Positions 1 to 11,605 are shown, numbered from the stretch's first letter. The stretch is DNA of 64,000 bases from Catonia carolina (GCA_035578175.1 JAQMRL010000002.1:132620171-132684170), one strand, 5' to 3'. Notes: a model not told the origin generated them from the letters alone. Made by a program: numbers and translations.

Positions 1-536
1 CCGCAAATTTAAATTTTTAACATTTAGGTACATTTTTCTCGGAAACCGTTAAAACTACCAGGCTGAAATTTTTACCAGTTATTTATCTTGTATATGCACA
101 TATTCTGGCATTTTTATGACTTCCTGACTTCCTCAAATTCTGCAAAAGTTATTAATATATAAAATACCGTAGAAAATAATTTGAAAAAATGTTATATTAT
201 TCGTTATTCTGTTTTTAACTTTATGGTTCTACAGATTAAATTAAAAAAATGTCAATAGCTAGAGAAACCCGACCGACATCTATAGGTAGGTAAAGTTTCA
301 TTTCCCTATTGTTTATCAATCCTATGAAAAATGTACCTAAAAAATAGCAAATTTAACATTGGCAGGGTACAAAGTACAGTCTTCCCTTAAATATTAGATG
401 AAACAAATAAATCATGGCATGTTAACCAACCGGAAATTACAGAAAAAACTTTTTGAACAATTGTAGGAGGTTTAATATGTACACTGATGTACGTGAGTGA
501 GGCCCTTAAAATGACCGGGAAGCTGGTCTAGGAAAA
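1..536. other. AT-rich intergenic stretch, nothing recognised
   Basis: Both strands were read for transposase, reverse-transcriptase and tRNA-head motifs and none was seen. The sequence is AT-rich with short homopolymers. Confidence 0.6.
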
Positions 537-760
537 GCATAAAAATTTGAGAGAAAGATCCTCCACAAGATAATGGGTTTACAGATAGAAAACGGACAGT
601 ATAGGTTACGAGGACGAGAAGAACTGTACAAGGTAAATGAACGATTAAAAAAAGAAGACTAATATTTTACAGATACATCTATAGAATGGATGAAAAACGG
701 TTGACACAACAAATTTTTAAGACACTAAACAATATACCTAATTAGTCGAATAAATAGACA
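537..760 (+). pseudogene. Non-LTR retrotransposon (LINE) fragment, C-terminal part of reverse transcriptase ORF
   Basis: The forward strand, read with frameshifts and stops, gives the block typical of the region after the RT palm in insect LINE ORFs. It begins with a stretch like 'ERKILHKIMG', continues as 'ENGQYRLRGREELYKVNE', and ends in a frame-shifted 'FTDTSIEWMKNG...TQQIFKTLNNI', where intact relatives read close to 'FYGHIYRMDEKRLTKQIF'. The same block order recurs in this window at 29.8-30.6 kb and 47.8-48.3 kb, so all three likely belong to one LINE clade. Only about 220 bp survive and there is no catalytic core, so the copy is dead. Similarity is by eye; clade assignment is inference. 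Confidence 0.6.
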
Positions 761-1011
761 AAAAATCAGAAAACCGATATAAACTGAGAAAATTAATAAA
801 TCGAACCAAATGCAGAAAACTAATCACGGACTTTATAAGTTTCCATGAAGAGGACAAACTTTTGTCCACGGGGTGGATAAAATAATACAGTGAACAAAAT
901 TTGAGAAAAACGGGCTGCAAAATCAGCTTCTAGAGACGACTAAAGTCATCTGACATAGTCTAAAATTGACCCTAATACTTTAAGAAATATCTAAATATAA
1001 TGTAAAATAAT

Positions 1012-1376
1012 TTCCTAGTTCCAGGGCTACGAAAAATAGTTCTGTTTCTTATTACATGGTCAACCAATTATACGACTGAAGCATTTACGAACAGAAGAGA
1101 TAGAGGTGTAAAAGATACTAGTCAGAGTTATTTTCTCTAAGAGTAATGAATTTCATTATACAGCCACAATCTGTGGTGAATGAAGTGAAGATGTTATTTG
1201 CAGGGTGAAAAGTAGATGCTTTTCAGAGGGCCTGGCATGCTGACAAACATGCTTTTTAACTCAGTGAAGAAGACATTGGTGAACCACCTTACTCCTTGTT
1301 TTACCTACTTAAGCCTCTAGACTAGAGGTTCAAACTATCCTTTCGGCTGATCACCTAAACAACACAATTGAAACCA
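1012..1376 (-). repeat. Dispersed SINE-like repeat, family E, near full-length copy
   Basis: The minus-strand copy shares landmarks with the copies at 7262 and 34944: 'TCATCAGCCGAAAGG' (mutated here), 'CTCTAGAGGCTTTACTAAG', 'ACACCTTCA.TTCATTCACCA', 'GGCTGTATAATGAAATT' and 'TTTGTAGCCCTGGAACT'. No protein frame is conserved between copies. Length is about 365 bp. It behaves like a short interspersed element; I did not see a clear tRNA head. Confidence 0.7.
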
Positions 1377-2937
1377 TACTACTATCAAACAAGATTAAAT
1401 ATTTTTAACAACTCCAGTGATTTATGATCGTCACAGGGAGGTGTTTATAACTTATAAGGAATATAACTTACTATACCACATGTAATATCAATAGAAGCTT
1501 CTGTAATACCTCTTTGCACTCCCACACTGGTAAAATGGTTTCAGCAGTTTGTATAGTGTGCTGCAAAACGTACTCCTACACCCATACTCTTGATTATAAT
1601 CAAATGAGTATAGGCATAATATAAATCACTATCTATTTTTACTTTTACTAATATATTATTTTATTGTCAAAATAAATACTTTATATCAGAAAAGTCCAAT
1701 TGCTTTTATTTCATTAATTAGACTATATTATACTCTGCAGTGTTTGCTTTTATAATTGTAAACATAAAATGTAAGGCTGTTTATATTATAGTACAAAGAA
1801 ATTCACCAGTTCAGTTTGGGTTTCCGTTCATAGCACAAGAGATTAAAGCGTACTGTAGTACCAGTCAACGATGATTGTGGTAATTTACGCATTTACCGAT
1901 CGGTACGTGGTATATATTAACTAAAATAAGACTATACAATTAATCACAATAATAAATTCATACGAAAGTATTAAACACTAGTAACAGTTTAGAGGCATAC
2001 TTTTCTAACAACCAGTATAGATAGGCCCATATAACAATCGGGATGTGCAACGTCATAGCTTTAGTATACTGCCATGAAGAAAAACATTTATCGCAACACG
2101 ATGAACCCTTCCGCACACCGCTCTTCGTCTTCCTCCACGCTCTCTCACTCTATCTATTTCTAAGAATTGAAAAGAAGCAATACGCACACCACAGACTACA
2201 CACACGCACATGCGCAAATATGTTAAACTCATGCTTTCTTTTGTTATTGTTATACATTTTCGTTTTGTTTGATACAATTATATTTTTGCTGTTTTTATTT
2301 ATTTTATTTTCTAATTCATATAGATTTTTTGCCTAATACGTATATAGATACAATTATATTTTTACTGTTATAATTAATTTTATTTTCTAAAAAAATGGGT
2401 AGGACGGGAGTTGTAGAATTATTAATCTAATTAATATCCGAAAACTAATTATAAACTATTAATGCAAATAACTAATATATTACTAATACTAATTAATATT
2501 AATAACTAATAATACTGATTAAAACTAATCAATAAGAAAGCTATCTAAATAAATAAACTTAATAAATAAATAAATCTAAATATACCTAAATAAACAAATA
2601 AATTAATTAACTAATTTGTAAGAAAACGTAAGCTACAATTTAACTGAAATTATAAAAAAATAATTACTATTGGTACAAGAATGTAAACGGCAGAAGAGAA
2701 AGAAAGAGACGCAACTACAACAATCAGCAGTTAGGATAGCACTGACAAGACAGTGAAAACAACAATGGAAGGCGCAATGTTTTAATACCGGGACGGACAC
2801 AATGTTTTTAGAAACGCACAAACTGCAGTCATAAAATACCTCTACATTTAAATTACTGACCAGGTATTTAAGAACTAAAGCGGAAGAGGTGGTCACTCTA
2901 TTAAAATTTTTTCTTTGAAATTGTCAATTTTATTACG
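1377..2937. other. AT-rich intergenic stretch, no supported gene
   Basis: This stretch holds long runs of TAATA/AATAAATA-type low complexity (about 2400-2640) and a short C/A-rich interval around 2100-2220. Open frames here, such as the one at 2043-2336, are low-complexity hydrophobic strings with no family resemblance and were not called. Confidence 0.55.
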
Positions 2938-3132
2938 CAGCCGGACCCTAGGGAGAATAAAGTGAAGTTGACTTTTGTATGGTGGAAAGTAAGTGCTTTT
3001 CAGGCTTAACATCTTTACTTTTGGGAAAGAAGGCGATGGGAAACCATTCCACGTTTGAAGTAGTATTACTAGCCTACATCTAAGGGGATCAAATCAGCAT
3101 TTTGGCTAGTGATCCATACAACACAATCTTTT
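2938..3132 (-). repeat. Family E SINE-like repeat, truncated copy
   Basis: Minus-strand partial copy of the repeat seen at 1012-1376. The CTCTAGAG block is degraded, but the 'GGGAAACCATTCC' and 'TCAAATCAGCATTTTGGCT' landmarks (plus-strand reading) and the gap structure match. The end equivalent to 'TTTGTAGCCCTGG' is missing. Confidence 0.5.
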
Positions 3133-3189
3133 TTTTTACTAATTACAGATGTTGAAAATTGTAAAATTAATAACGTTTTGACGAAATAT

Positions 3190-3245
3190 TATTTTCCTTC
3201 TAATTTACGCACAAACTAAGGCTTACGTAGGAATCATTATTTAAA
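3190..3245 (+). repeat. 3'-end fragment of a tRNA-derived SINE (family C)
   Basis: The segment 'CGCACAAACTAAGGCTTACGTAGG' corresponds to the tail of the family C SINE at 33916-34068, which reads 'CTCAAACCAAGGCTTGTGTAGG'. No tRNA-like head is attached. Confidence 0.4.
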
Positions 3246-3786
3246 ATGTTTTTTGAAAAACATAATTTTAACCATTCCTAGTGTTTTAAACTCGTGAAAT
3301 AAATACTTTTTGAAAAGCATAAAATCGAAATTGCTAGTAATTAATGTACTTGAAGTAATTATTGTAATTAAGTAAAGAAAAAGAAGAAACTTTCAGTGTT
3401 GGTTTCATGAACTATAGATTTTTATTTTCTTCTATAAAGAAAGAGTTCAGTACCTAATAGTAAAGACCATCAACCTGTTCTTTCGTAGCAATACAAATCC
3501 CCCGCCACATTAATTAAGCAAAAAGTAAACTCGCCCCGACCAGGTACACCATCTGAATAATTAATTCCCCAACTGATTCAACCTAAACGCGCCCTATCGA
3601 CCAAAGAATACTCCACCGAGAAAGAAACAATACGGTTACCACCACAAATAATAAGTGTATAAAATTTCCTTACATTATTTTTTTTTTAATACGTTTTATT
3701 TATGTGAAAACATTCATAATATCAAACACACACTAACAACACAAATATTGCGTAATCCGGATTTCATTATCTCACAAATATTTTTA

Positions 3787-3965
3787 GGCCGCATCCGTAG
3801 TGTAGTGCTTAGCGCATTTACCTACAACGAAGAGGTCCCGGGTTCGATTCCCAGCTAGGGTCTGGAAATTTTCACAAGTCAACTATTCTACGTACTCGTA
3901 CAGTAACCACCGTAGTTGCTAATATCCAAGCAGTAAATGCGACTAAATAAACTAAAAATATATAT
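3787..3965 (+). repeat. tRNA-derived SINE, family B
   Basis: The 5' 75 bp is tRNA-like: a box A-type stretch (GTAGTGTAGTGCTTAGCG) and a canonical box B (GGTTCGATTCC), so RNA polymerase III could have transcribed it. A body follows, starting 'GGGTCTGG', and a 3' tail 'GTAGTTGCTAATATCCAAG' ending in an A-rich run at about 3950-3965. Other copies lie at 22612, 31043 (minus) and 52547. A bona fide tRNA gene is unlikely: there is no well-paired acceptor stem, and a SINE tail follows. Confidence 0.8.
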
Positions 3966-4456
3966 ACCGTATGACTTCGAATTTAAAACGCACCCATGTT
4001 TTAGGAAACGATTTTAGGAAAAAACAAAAACATCGAATTTAAGACGCGTCATAATTACCAGGTATTTAGGAAACGATTTCTTCCTTAAAAAGTGATACAG
4101 TATTTTAAAATAGTTTTTTAAATTATTCGTACTGGTGTTTTATAAAAATTAAATAATTTCGTCAAAAACCCCATTCAAAAACTAAATAAATATTTTACAG
4201 CTGGCATTTTTTGGTTTAATATTAAATTGTTGAACGATAAAAGAAAAAACAAAGGTGTGCATATCTCACAGAAATGTATGCGGGTATAGTAAAAAATTAC
4301 AATTATATTTGTGAAAAAGTGTATATATCTTTACAATATCATTCTGAACATAGCAGGAGAATAAGGTTGTCTTTACACCTTAGCTTGGATCATGTTCGGT
4401 TGCCAAGCCGAAGTAAACCTGCTATCAAATTAACTAGTTATTTTTTATGTCATTGA
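3966..4456. other. AT-rich intergenic stretch, nothing recognised
   Basis: Contains a loose local repetition of 'AGGAAACGATTT' (about 4010-4080). No coding or RNA signal was supported. Confidence 0.5.
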
Positions 4457-4520
4457 TTTTTAGTATAGTAAACTAAGTAGAACTTTTTCCGTACGTGATT
4501 TTTTTTCTTTAAAAATTAAT

Positions 4521-5131
4521 TTACAACTGTAAACTGTTGGAACAAGTAAACATTATAATTATCATGAAGTGTTGAAATGATATGACAGGCATGCCCCTAA
4601 CATTATTGCCACCTAACATTATTCTAACATTATGTCTATTAACTTTTCCACTAATGTGAAAATTACATTCATCACTGAAAATTAGGCGATTAAAGAATGC
4701 GTCGTCATTTTCAACACAATGTTGCATCTCCAGACAAAAATTTTTACGTACGACTTTATCACTGGTATTTAAATGTTGTACTAACTGCAATTTATAAGGT
4801 GTCATTTTCAAATGTTTCCGCAGAATTTTCCACAAAGTCGGTTGAGGAATTTGCAATTCTAACTTGTTGATCTAGTTGATTTTCCTGGACTTCGTACATA
4901 AACATCAAGAACACTATCAATTTGTTCTTCTGTAACAAAAGGTCTTCTAGTACTCTTCCTTTTACACAGACATGCACTGTTTTCAAAATTTTTATACCAG
5001 TCATAGATTGATTACCTTGTGGGTGGTGGTTTACCGTATCTTGTTCTGAAATGACGTTGCACAACCGTAACCGAGTTAGTTTTGGCTAATTCAAGAACAC
5101 AATAAGCTTTCTCCACTTGAGTAGCAGCCAT
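4521..5131 (-). pseudogene. Broken IS630/Tc1-mariner-superfamily transposase (N-terminal HTH to start of DDE domain)
   Basis: Reading from an ATG at 5131 on the minus strand gives 'MAATQVEKAYCVLELA', a helix-turn-helix region with 'SIYDWYKNFENS', and 'YVRSP.KSTR'. After a frameshift comes a second HTH-like block 'LQIPQPTLWKILRKHLKM', then 'IFSDECNFHISGKVNRHNV', which matches the first catalytic-aspartate block (FSDE.xFHxSG) of this insect transposase family. A stop lies in 'PPTR*SIYDW' at about 5030, the frame changes near 4860, and similarity stops soon after 'KVNRHN', so the rest of the DDE domain is gone. The likely transposon end is near 5305. The product would cut and paste DNA at TA targets; this copy cannot. 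Confidence 0.75.
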
Positions 5132-5284
5132 TTTGCTAGACTGGTCGTTGTAATAGCAGCCAACAACAAAATGCTAGCAACAGTTGTACCAACATAAACT
5201 TTAAAAAATTCCCTACAAACCTATTTCATTTACTATATTCAAATACACCATTTTGATGTTTAAGAAGCTGCCGAAAGTGTCTAT

Positions 5285-5305
5285 TTCATTTATAATCACC
5301 CTGTA
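5285..5305 (-). repeat. Probable terminal inverted repeat of the IS630-like relic
   Basis: On the minus strand the end reads TACAGGGTGATTATAAATG, the TACAGGGTG-type terminus usual for these elements and similar to the ends proposed at 8995, 9986, 42203 and 43419. I could not find the matching end on the other side of the transposase. Confidence 0.5.
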
Positions 5306-5309
5306 TTAT

Positions 5310-7261
5310 GATATCTCAATGTACAAACGAAAGACAAAAAATATTTCTCTTACGCCTTTGAAAATTATTTTTATAAACAAATGACTGCAAGTATACATAA
5401 TTTATACCGAAAAAGAAGTCGGATATAAAACGACGAGAAAGTGGATAAAGAAAGGCGAGAAAAAGAGAAGAAAAACGGATTCCCTCAGGTGTTCTCTCGA
5501 ACCGACGCACGTATACTAAAAGTCTTTAATAAATTTAAGACTTATGAATATTGAAACACGGTTCTTGCAAATACAATTATTTTTGAGGTAATATCGACGT
5601 TTTTAACTGTGACATTTTGACCCACGGACTTAATATATTAGAAACTTTATCGACAAAAAGGCGGTTCTCTGGGGATACCTTGTAGGTGACATATTTTTTA
5701 AACTAAAAACTGTAAAGAATTACAAAATTGTAACTGCAATGATTAGAACGGCTTGTTTGTAAAGTAAATGAATGTTCAATTATGTCAAGTTCTGGATTAA
5801 TAATGATCTAACCAATTAAAGTGGGCTTAAGCTCTTTCTAATTAATCACGACGACGCTTTCAATATAGTTATAGGAGAGAAATCTACTAGCACTTACAGT
5901 GGAAATTAACTCAGGCAACTACTCCTGGAAATTAATCTCTTTTGTTGAAAAACATGTTAGTTCAGTGATCTCTCTCTCTCTAAAACAGCTAAACTAAATA
6001 AAAGTGCATAACTGAATATGCACTTCAAACCTTCACCAATCATAAAAACTAAATTTTTAAATAATTTAATGTAAGGTACCACCTTTAGCCACTCTTTACA
6101 ATTAGTATTAACAATAACGCTATTGGTCAAAATATTCTTAAACTGAATACAGAATTTAATCAATTTATTTGTGTTCATACGTAATCCCGCAGTAAGCATT
6201 AAAAGGATTACAAATTCAGTAGTCTCTCCTCTCTCTTTTCCAAGACTCCGACTTTTTCCAAGAGGGTAAGTTTTTATCGCTCAGGTACTTTTTTGTACTC
6301 AAGTAGTTAATTTCAGAACCTCACCATTGAAATCAGCTGATAAACAACTATTTACATATCTTATACACAGTAAGTACTAAAAACAATCCTGCGTTATGTT
6401 AAACAGCAACCGACTTCAACTCAGTTGATATTTTTAATCTGAAAAGTTGGCGGTATTATGAAGTTAACAATTAGTGTAACATGATTTTTCTCATAGGTGA
6501 GAGGGTTTTGAATACAATACATTTTGAGGGTTCAGTACATTTTGTACTGTAAATACAAATAGTTACAGAGTTAGTTATGATATAGTCTGCATAGTAGTAT
6601 GTGATAGGTAAAATCTGTTTTTTTTTATTCTGTATGTATGAATTGTACATAAATAACATATCTGGCGCAGCAGCTGTCATAGTATAATTAATGAACTGAC
6701 AGAAAAATTTTATTTCCTGATTCTGCTGATTAAATACTTCGCATGGTTTAGTAGTATGATATGATTACTCGCTACTGAACTTTATTTTACAAATTAATAT
6801 TTATTTATCCTGTAGTCTAAAATTAATGATATTGTAAAAGTGTGTCTTCTTTTTTCAACGTAGCCTACAAGTTCCGGGGGACCTACCAACATCAGAGTAC
6901 AATGGTTGTACATAGCTATAAAAATAGAAATTAATTTTCTTTAAATATTTTGAGAAGATGTTGTATCGTCAGCACGTTTAGTCATTTGAATAAATTTCTT
7001 ATACAAGTGACAGAAGGTGCAAAATTTTTGGAAAGATTTAAAAAATTTTTAAACTACGTTTCAATTTAAATTTTTATACCTATGTTTTGTCGATGGTGAA
7101 TACACGGAAAAAATGTAAGCTAAGTTGAAAACTAATATAGCCTAATACGATAAAAAAGGAATAATATAAAAGCAGCAATGAAAGTTTTGTGAAAATTGAT
7201 ACAGATCTTTTACAATAAGATTAACTGTATTTTGTTTTATACTATTAATAGCTTGCGTAAG
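5310..7261. other. AT-rich intergenic stretch, no supported gene
   Basis: No transposon protein block or tRNA-like box was found. Open frames (for example 5957-6199 and 6471-6680, minus) have no recognisable family and look like chance. Confidence 0.5.
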
Positions 7262-7605
7262 TAAATTGTTGTTGTTTAGATCATCAGCCGAAAGACTGGT
7301 TTAAACCTCTAGAGGCTTTACTAAGTAAAACGAGGAGTGAGGTGGTTCACCATTGCCTTTATCACTAAGGGGAAAAGTATGCTTAACAGCATGCCAAGCT
7401 TTGTAAATGACACCTTCATTCACCACAGGGTCTGGCTGTATAATGAAATTAATTACCCTAAGAGGAGAAAACTCTGGCTAGTGTCTTTGACACCTGTACC
7501 TCTTCTGTTCTTACGTACTTCAGTCATATAATTGGCTGACCATGTGATAAGACAAAACTATCTTTTGTAGCCCTAGAACTGACTGTAAATAATTTAACAA
7601 TCCAT
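7262..7605 (+). repeat. Family E SINE-like repeat, near full-length copy
   Basis: Forward copy with all landmarks: 'CATCAGCCGAAAGACTGG', 'CCTCTAGAGGCTTTACTAAG', 'GGTGGTTCACCATTGCC', 'TTCACCACAGGGTCTGGCTG', 'TTTGTAGCCCTAGAACTG'. The open frame inside (7337-7531) is not conserved in the other copies. It is the best reference copy in the window together with 34944-35340. Confidence 0.75.
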
Positions 7606-7681
7606 CTGTTATGGAAATTTAAGTAGGTATTATTAATATAAAGGGTATAAATGGATTTTGATAATTGTTTTTTTTTACTTG

Positions 7682-7977
7682 TCTGTTAGCTTAGTGTGTT
7701 AATTCTTACTCCTTGTTATCTTTCCACGCTGTAGGTGTGGTATCGTTGCCAATCCCTGCACAAATTTACTTATCGGCTTATAGGCATATGTAGTTAGTGT
7801 TTTTCTTTTGACGTCCCCTGGATTTACGTCCCTATAAGTAAGTGCAGCGTTTTCAAGGATCTCTATCTGTTGCTGCACTTTTTCAACTTATGTAGGTCGT
7901 CTCCTCTTCCCTGTTAGTTCCTTTCATGGAGATTGGGATGGCTGTAAGGGGTGAGTGGATGCAATAAAAAAAATAAG
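7682..7977 (+). repeat. Possible tRNA-derived SINE of a different family
   Basis: The head reads 'TCTGTTAGCTTAGTGTGTTAA', a box A-like stretch, followed about 45 bp later by 'GGTATCGTTGCCAATCCC', a weak box B. The downstream body is richer in G+C than its surroundings and ends in an A-rich run at 7965-7977. No second copy was seen in the window, so this rests on box spacing and the A-rich end alone. Confidence 0.4.
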
Positions 7978-8994
7978 TAAATTATATATCTATTTTATTT
8001 ACTACTTCTATAGTCATTAGTTAACAAACATAATTTAGATAAATATTTTTGTAGATTTTTCAAATCTAAAATATTCTTTGTGTATGTATTTTATTTACTT
8101 GATTTTTCAAAAAATCAAGTTTATTTAAATATTGCAGGTATTATATTTGAACTTGACGTGATGTTCTTTCAGTATTGTTAGTTATGTAATAGGACGCGTG
8201 CTAGCGTCGTTTATGAAGGACGAAGGGCCATGAAGAGAAGTTATAGAAGTTTAAAGAAGGAAGGAAGGGTGGGCGTTGTTAGCAGAGACGAGTCCAATGA
8301 TACAGCTGCTTGCTTCACTTAAACAGTGTAGCTTATAGCAGAGTAGTACTGGTAGAACGTTGATTAGGCTGTTTGGTTGGTGAAAGACAGCCGGACATCC
8401 TATTTAAAACACACGGCAACTGGTATCACCATTACTATTACGTCCATCGAACCTCCTCTCATATTCCATCTCCCATCTCTTTCTATCTTGTAAATAAATA
8501 TAAGCTGCTCTAGTTCAATATTATGCTTTGTGCAATGAAGCTGTTAATCTCCTGTTACAGGCAGTACTCAGAATCTAGGAAATGGCAAGAATTATTGTAT
8601 TACGGATGGTCATAATTTGCATGAACAATTTCGAGCTGTAACAAAATATCTCTTCACAAACTACCGTAATCAGTAGACCTACAGTAAAATTCTTATTCAG
8701 AAAACAAATACCATGATTTATATTCATTTATATAAAAATTAACAACTTATTTATTCAGTAATACCAATATAATTTAAAGCCGTATTTAAATACATTTTAT
8801 TCCACTAAAAAAAAGTTATAATTTCTCAAAATAAACATTCAATTAAATTTTAATTAATAAAATGGTGCATAAACAAAATTACAATAAATATTAAAAATGC
8901 GATATTAGATTCTAAATAATCACATGTAAAGGAATTACTGAATAATCTTAAAAAATGGCGATAATACATACTATATTAGAAGTTTCAAATATAA
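7978..8994. other. Intergenic; includes an unexplained less AT-rich block at about 8185-8470
   Basis: From about 8185 to 8470 the sequence is clearly less AT-rich than its surroundings and includes a TATTTAAA box-like octamer near 8400. No open frame or repeat relation was recognised, so a promoter is not called. The rest is AT-rich. Confidence 0.4.
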
Positions 8995-9453
8995 TACAGA
9001 GTTATTAACAAAAAACGGAAATACTTAAAAACGAGATGAATCTACATTGAAAAATAAGAAAAAAGTTCATTGCATCCGAAAATTCTTTATTATCGTGTTA
9101 CGGATAATGAAAGATTTCGCTCAGATTTTGGCTCATCTCATTCGAAATAAGTTCGTAAAGTTCATAATGAAATGTTTTTCGAGTTAATTAAGAGTTAAAA
9201 ATGGTGGTTGCTTTTGGTTTTTGATTTGAGAATGTGAATAAAATAGGTCCCAGAACCATATTTTCAGTTGTGTTTTAAAAATCTGAGATAAAACGGAAAT
9301 AAATAGGGTAAACCCCCAGTTTTTATGTTTGTTGTACAATAACTTCGTTAAATGGACAACAAAAATAATGGTTTTAAACATAATGGTTTTGAATAAAACT
9401 TGTAGAAAATTAATGTAATAAATAAAGTGAACTACCAACAACTGTGTTAAACT

Positions 9454-9680
9454 TCAACTGACGTTGGCAACGGCAGTTGCCAACAACTGTGCTCGTTTTA
9501 AAATTCCTTGTGTGGCTTTTCTCATCGTATCTGGATTACTTTTTAGAATTTCGCATGCATTGAAAAATCGTGCCTTCAATTCTTCTTTTGTATTTAATTT
9601 TTGAGCGTATAATAACGATTTTTTATGGTTCCACACATAATAGATCACTAACGTCAGATCAGGTGATCCGGAAGTAGGAG
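9454..9680 (-). pseudogene. C-terminal fragment of an IS630-like transposase
   Basis: On the minus strand the frame reads 'GSPDLTLVIYYVWNHKKSLL', then 'NTKEELKARFFNACEILKSN'. This matches the last catalytic block of insect IS630/Tc1-like transposases (SPDLTPLDFFLWGxxKxxVY) followed by the C-terminal helical tail. The residues after SPDLT have changed (LVIYYVW for PLDFFLW), which removes the aspartate of the PLDFFLW motif. The upstream two thirds of the protein is absent, and a SINE is inserted directly upstream. Confidence 0.65.
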
Positions 9681-9683
9681 GCT

Positions 9684-9878
9684 TTTTTTTATTGAATTTA
9701 TTTAACGTCGCATCAACTACAACGGTCATTAGCGACGACGTTGGAGTGTAACTGTTTACAATGGAGAATGAAATGATTTTTTGTAACGTATGAAAATATG
9801 CCGTGCCTTAGTGGGATTCGAACCCAGGACCGCATGATGAGAGGCGAGCACGTTACCAACTGCGCCAATGCGGCCGGC
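9684..9878 (-). repeat. tRNA-derived SINE, family A, with 13-bp target-site duplications
   Basis: On the minus strand the element starts GCCGGCCGCATTGGCGCAG, has box A (TTGGCGCAGTTGG) and a perfect box B (GGTTCGAATCC). It carries the body 'GTCGCTAATGACCGTTG' and ends in an A-rich tail next to 9684. The duplicated target GAAGTAGGAGGCT is present intact at 9671-9683 and 9879-9891. This establishes target-primed insertion into the older IS630 relic. The identical 13-mers suggest a fairly recent event. Confidence 0.9.
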
Positions 9879-9988
9879 GAAGTAGGAGGCTACTTGTGGA
9901 CTTATGTTTATTATGAACTTTTTTATTATTTTTCAATGTGGATCTCTCGAAGAATTTGTATTCCTTCGTAAATCACCCTGAATGTATA

Positions 9989-10090
9989 GGGGCCTAAATA
10001 TATTATAATGTATTCGTTTTCCTTGAAATGAGCTTATTGTGCCAGGAGTGATATAAACTATTCGGAAATATAGAAATACTGATGTAGTCA
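9989..10090. other. Short AT-rich spacer
   Basis: Nothing recognised. Confidence 0.5.
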
Positions 10091-10094
10091 TTTG

Positions 10095-10215
10095 TTACAG
10101 ATAAAAGATGATTGAACGCTCAAACAGACGTTTATTTACCAAGCCAACTGGACAACGTGGATTTGGACTACCTTGGACGAAATGGTCAATCCAAATTCTT
10201 TAAGAAATCACAGAT
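10095..10215 (+). pseudogene. Short LINE ORF fragment
   Basis: The forward frame gives 'NRRLFTKPTGQRGFGLPWTK', resembling the conserved basic tail of insect LINE ORFs ('xxKPTGxRRxGRPxxRW'). It lies downstream of the RT domain in such proteins. Only about 40 codons are visible. Confidence 0.45.
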
Positions 10216-11605
10216 TACTAGGTTTGAAGTTAGGCAGAGGCTGAATCCGTGTTGTTCACCTTTAATTTTAATACAGTTATAGTTTAGTGAATCAATCATT
10301 AATATGCACAGTACTCAGATTTTGCACTCACAATTAATCAAATATACCAACTGTAAGAAACATTTTACGAAAAATATTTCAATTTTAAGGTTTTTTGTTG
10401 TAGATTAGTTTTTGAGATAAGGAACTTTGAAAGCCTCAAAGAAGATGGACAGTATCGTTCCCGTATGGGCCAACATCATTTCCCGTAGGTGTACGACACT
10501 TACTTTAGGATTCGACCACATTTCCGGCCGGTAGGATTGAATAAATTTTGTAAAAGATCCTAAATCTTTTGATATACTGAGTCAAATATTCTCAAACGTA
10601 ATGTCGGACTACAATGTTAAAGAGAATTAATTTTTTTTGTAACAGTGTAGTATTTCTTTTGCAATCATTTATTTATCAATCAATTATTTTGTTAATAAAT
10701 ACAATAACTTCAAGCAAATATGAGAAAATCTGAGTAATGTCCTTAGAATTTAAATATAAACTACACTCAGTAGTGTGTTTCAAAAAGACTAAACTGCGAA
10801 GAAAAAAGAAATACATAAAAACAAAATCAAACTTGATGAACTGTGAATCAACATAATGAAACACAAAGTTGTTGAAGTTTGAGATGACGATGACGATGAT
10901 AAGAGATGAAAACGACGCCGATTATGAGATGACGATAATTAGGAGTTGAAGTGAAAAAGATAAAAAAATATTAAATGATTAACAAAATCGAGAGGTAAGT
11001 CTAATGGTTTAAAACGTTTCAGTCTGTGAGTATCTTGGCCGTTGTCAAGGAGGTAATTCGCTAATGGATTCTGATGGTCTTCTAGTTTTTGTAAATGTTT
11101 TTCGCTATGTTGTTAAATTTATTCTTTTATGAAGGGCAGGTTTAGGTCATTTTGTAAAAAAATTCTAAAAATTTTAAAATTGATTCTCTTCGACTTATCA
11201 GGTAAATATGTTGCAATGTTTGACCAATTCACTACAAAATTCTGTGGTCAAATCCTTTAGATATTAGTAATGGTACACATAAACATGGAGAGAATTGTGG
11301 TAATAAACCAATATTATTACTGGTAATATGCAAACATCACAGCTTCTATTTACAATATATATACATTACAAATATGTGTATGTACACTACAAATTGGAGA
11401 GGCATCAAAGCTTACTGTGTTATTTGCTATTATATATAAGACAAATATCCTCAATAATTAATATTCCATTTTATTAATGCAATTTTTAGGAGTTTATGAT
11501 GTGAATATTAATTTTTGTAATAGAGATTTTGCTACGGATTCTGCTGAAGAAACCGTTACAAGGATGCTTCTGATCTTTCTAATTAGTACTGCATAAAACA
11601 TCAGA
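10216..11605. other. AT-rich intergenic stretch, no supported gene
   Basis: A short GATGA-rich low-complexity run is present at about 10880-10950. No coding signal or repeat relation was recognised. Confidence 0.5.

Larger units (their letters stand above)
8995..9986 (-). mobile_element. Defective IS630/Tc1-mariner-type transposon, interrupted by a SINE
   Basis: The two ends are inverted relatives. The left end begins TACAGAG; the right end on the minus strand begins TACATTCAGGGTGATTTACG. Both are followed by a shared subterminal block that includes 'ACATTGAAAAATAA' and 'AAAAAAGTTCAT'. A TA follows the right end at 9987-9988. Between them, on the minus strand, lies the C-terminal end of a transposase (9454-9680). 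Subterminal sequence 9105-9360 also resembles the arms of the foldback at 42203-43419 ('CAGAACCATAT.TCCAGT', 'GAAAGATTTCGC'). Boundaries are approximate. Confidence 0.55.

Noticed and set aside
3787..3862. tRNA-like sequence with box A and box B, possible functional tRNA gene
   Set aside because: The acceptor stem does not pair well, a SINE body and tail follow, and several dispersed relatives exist. The same reasoning applies to the heads at 9807, 22281, 22612, 23004, 31118, 33590, 33916 and 39740.
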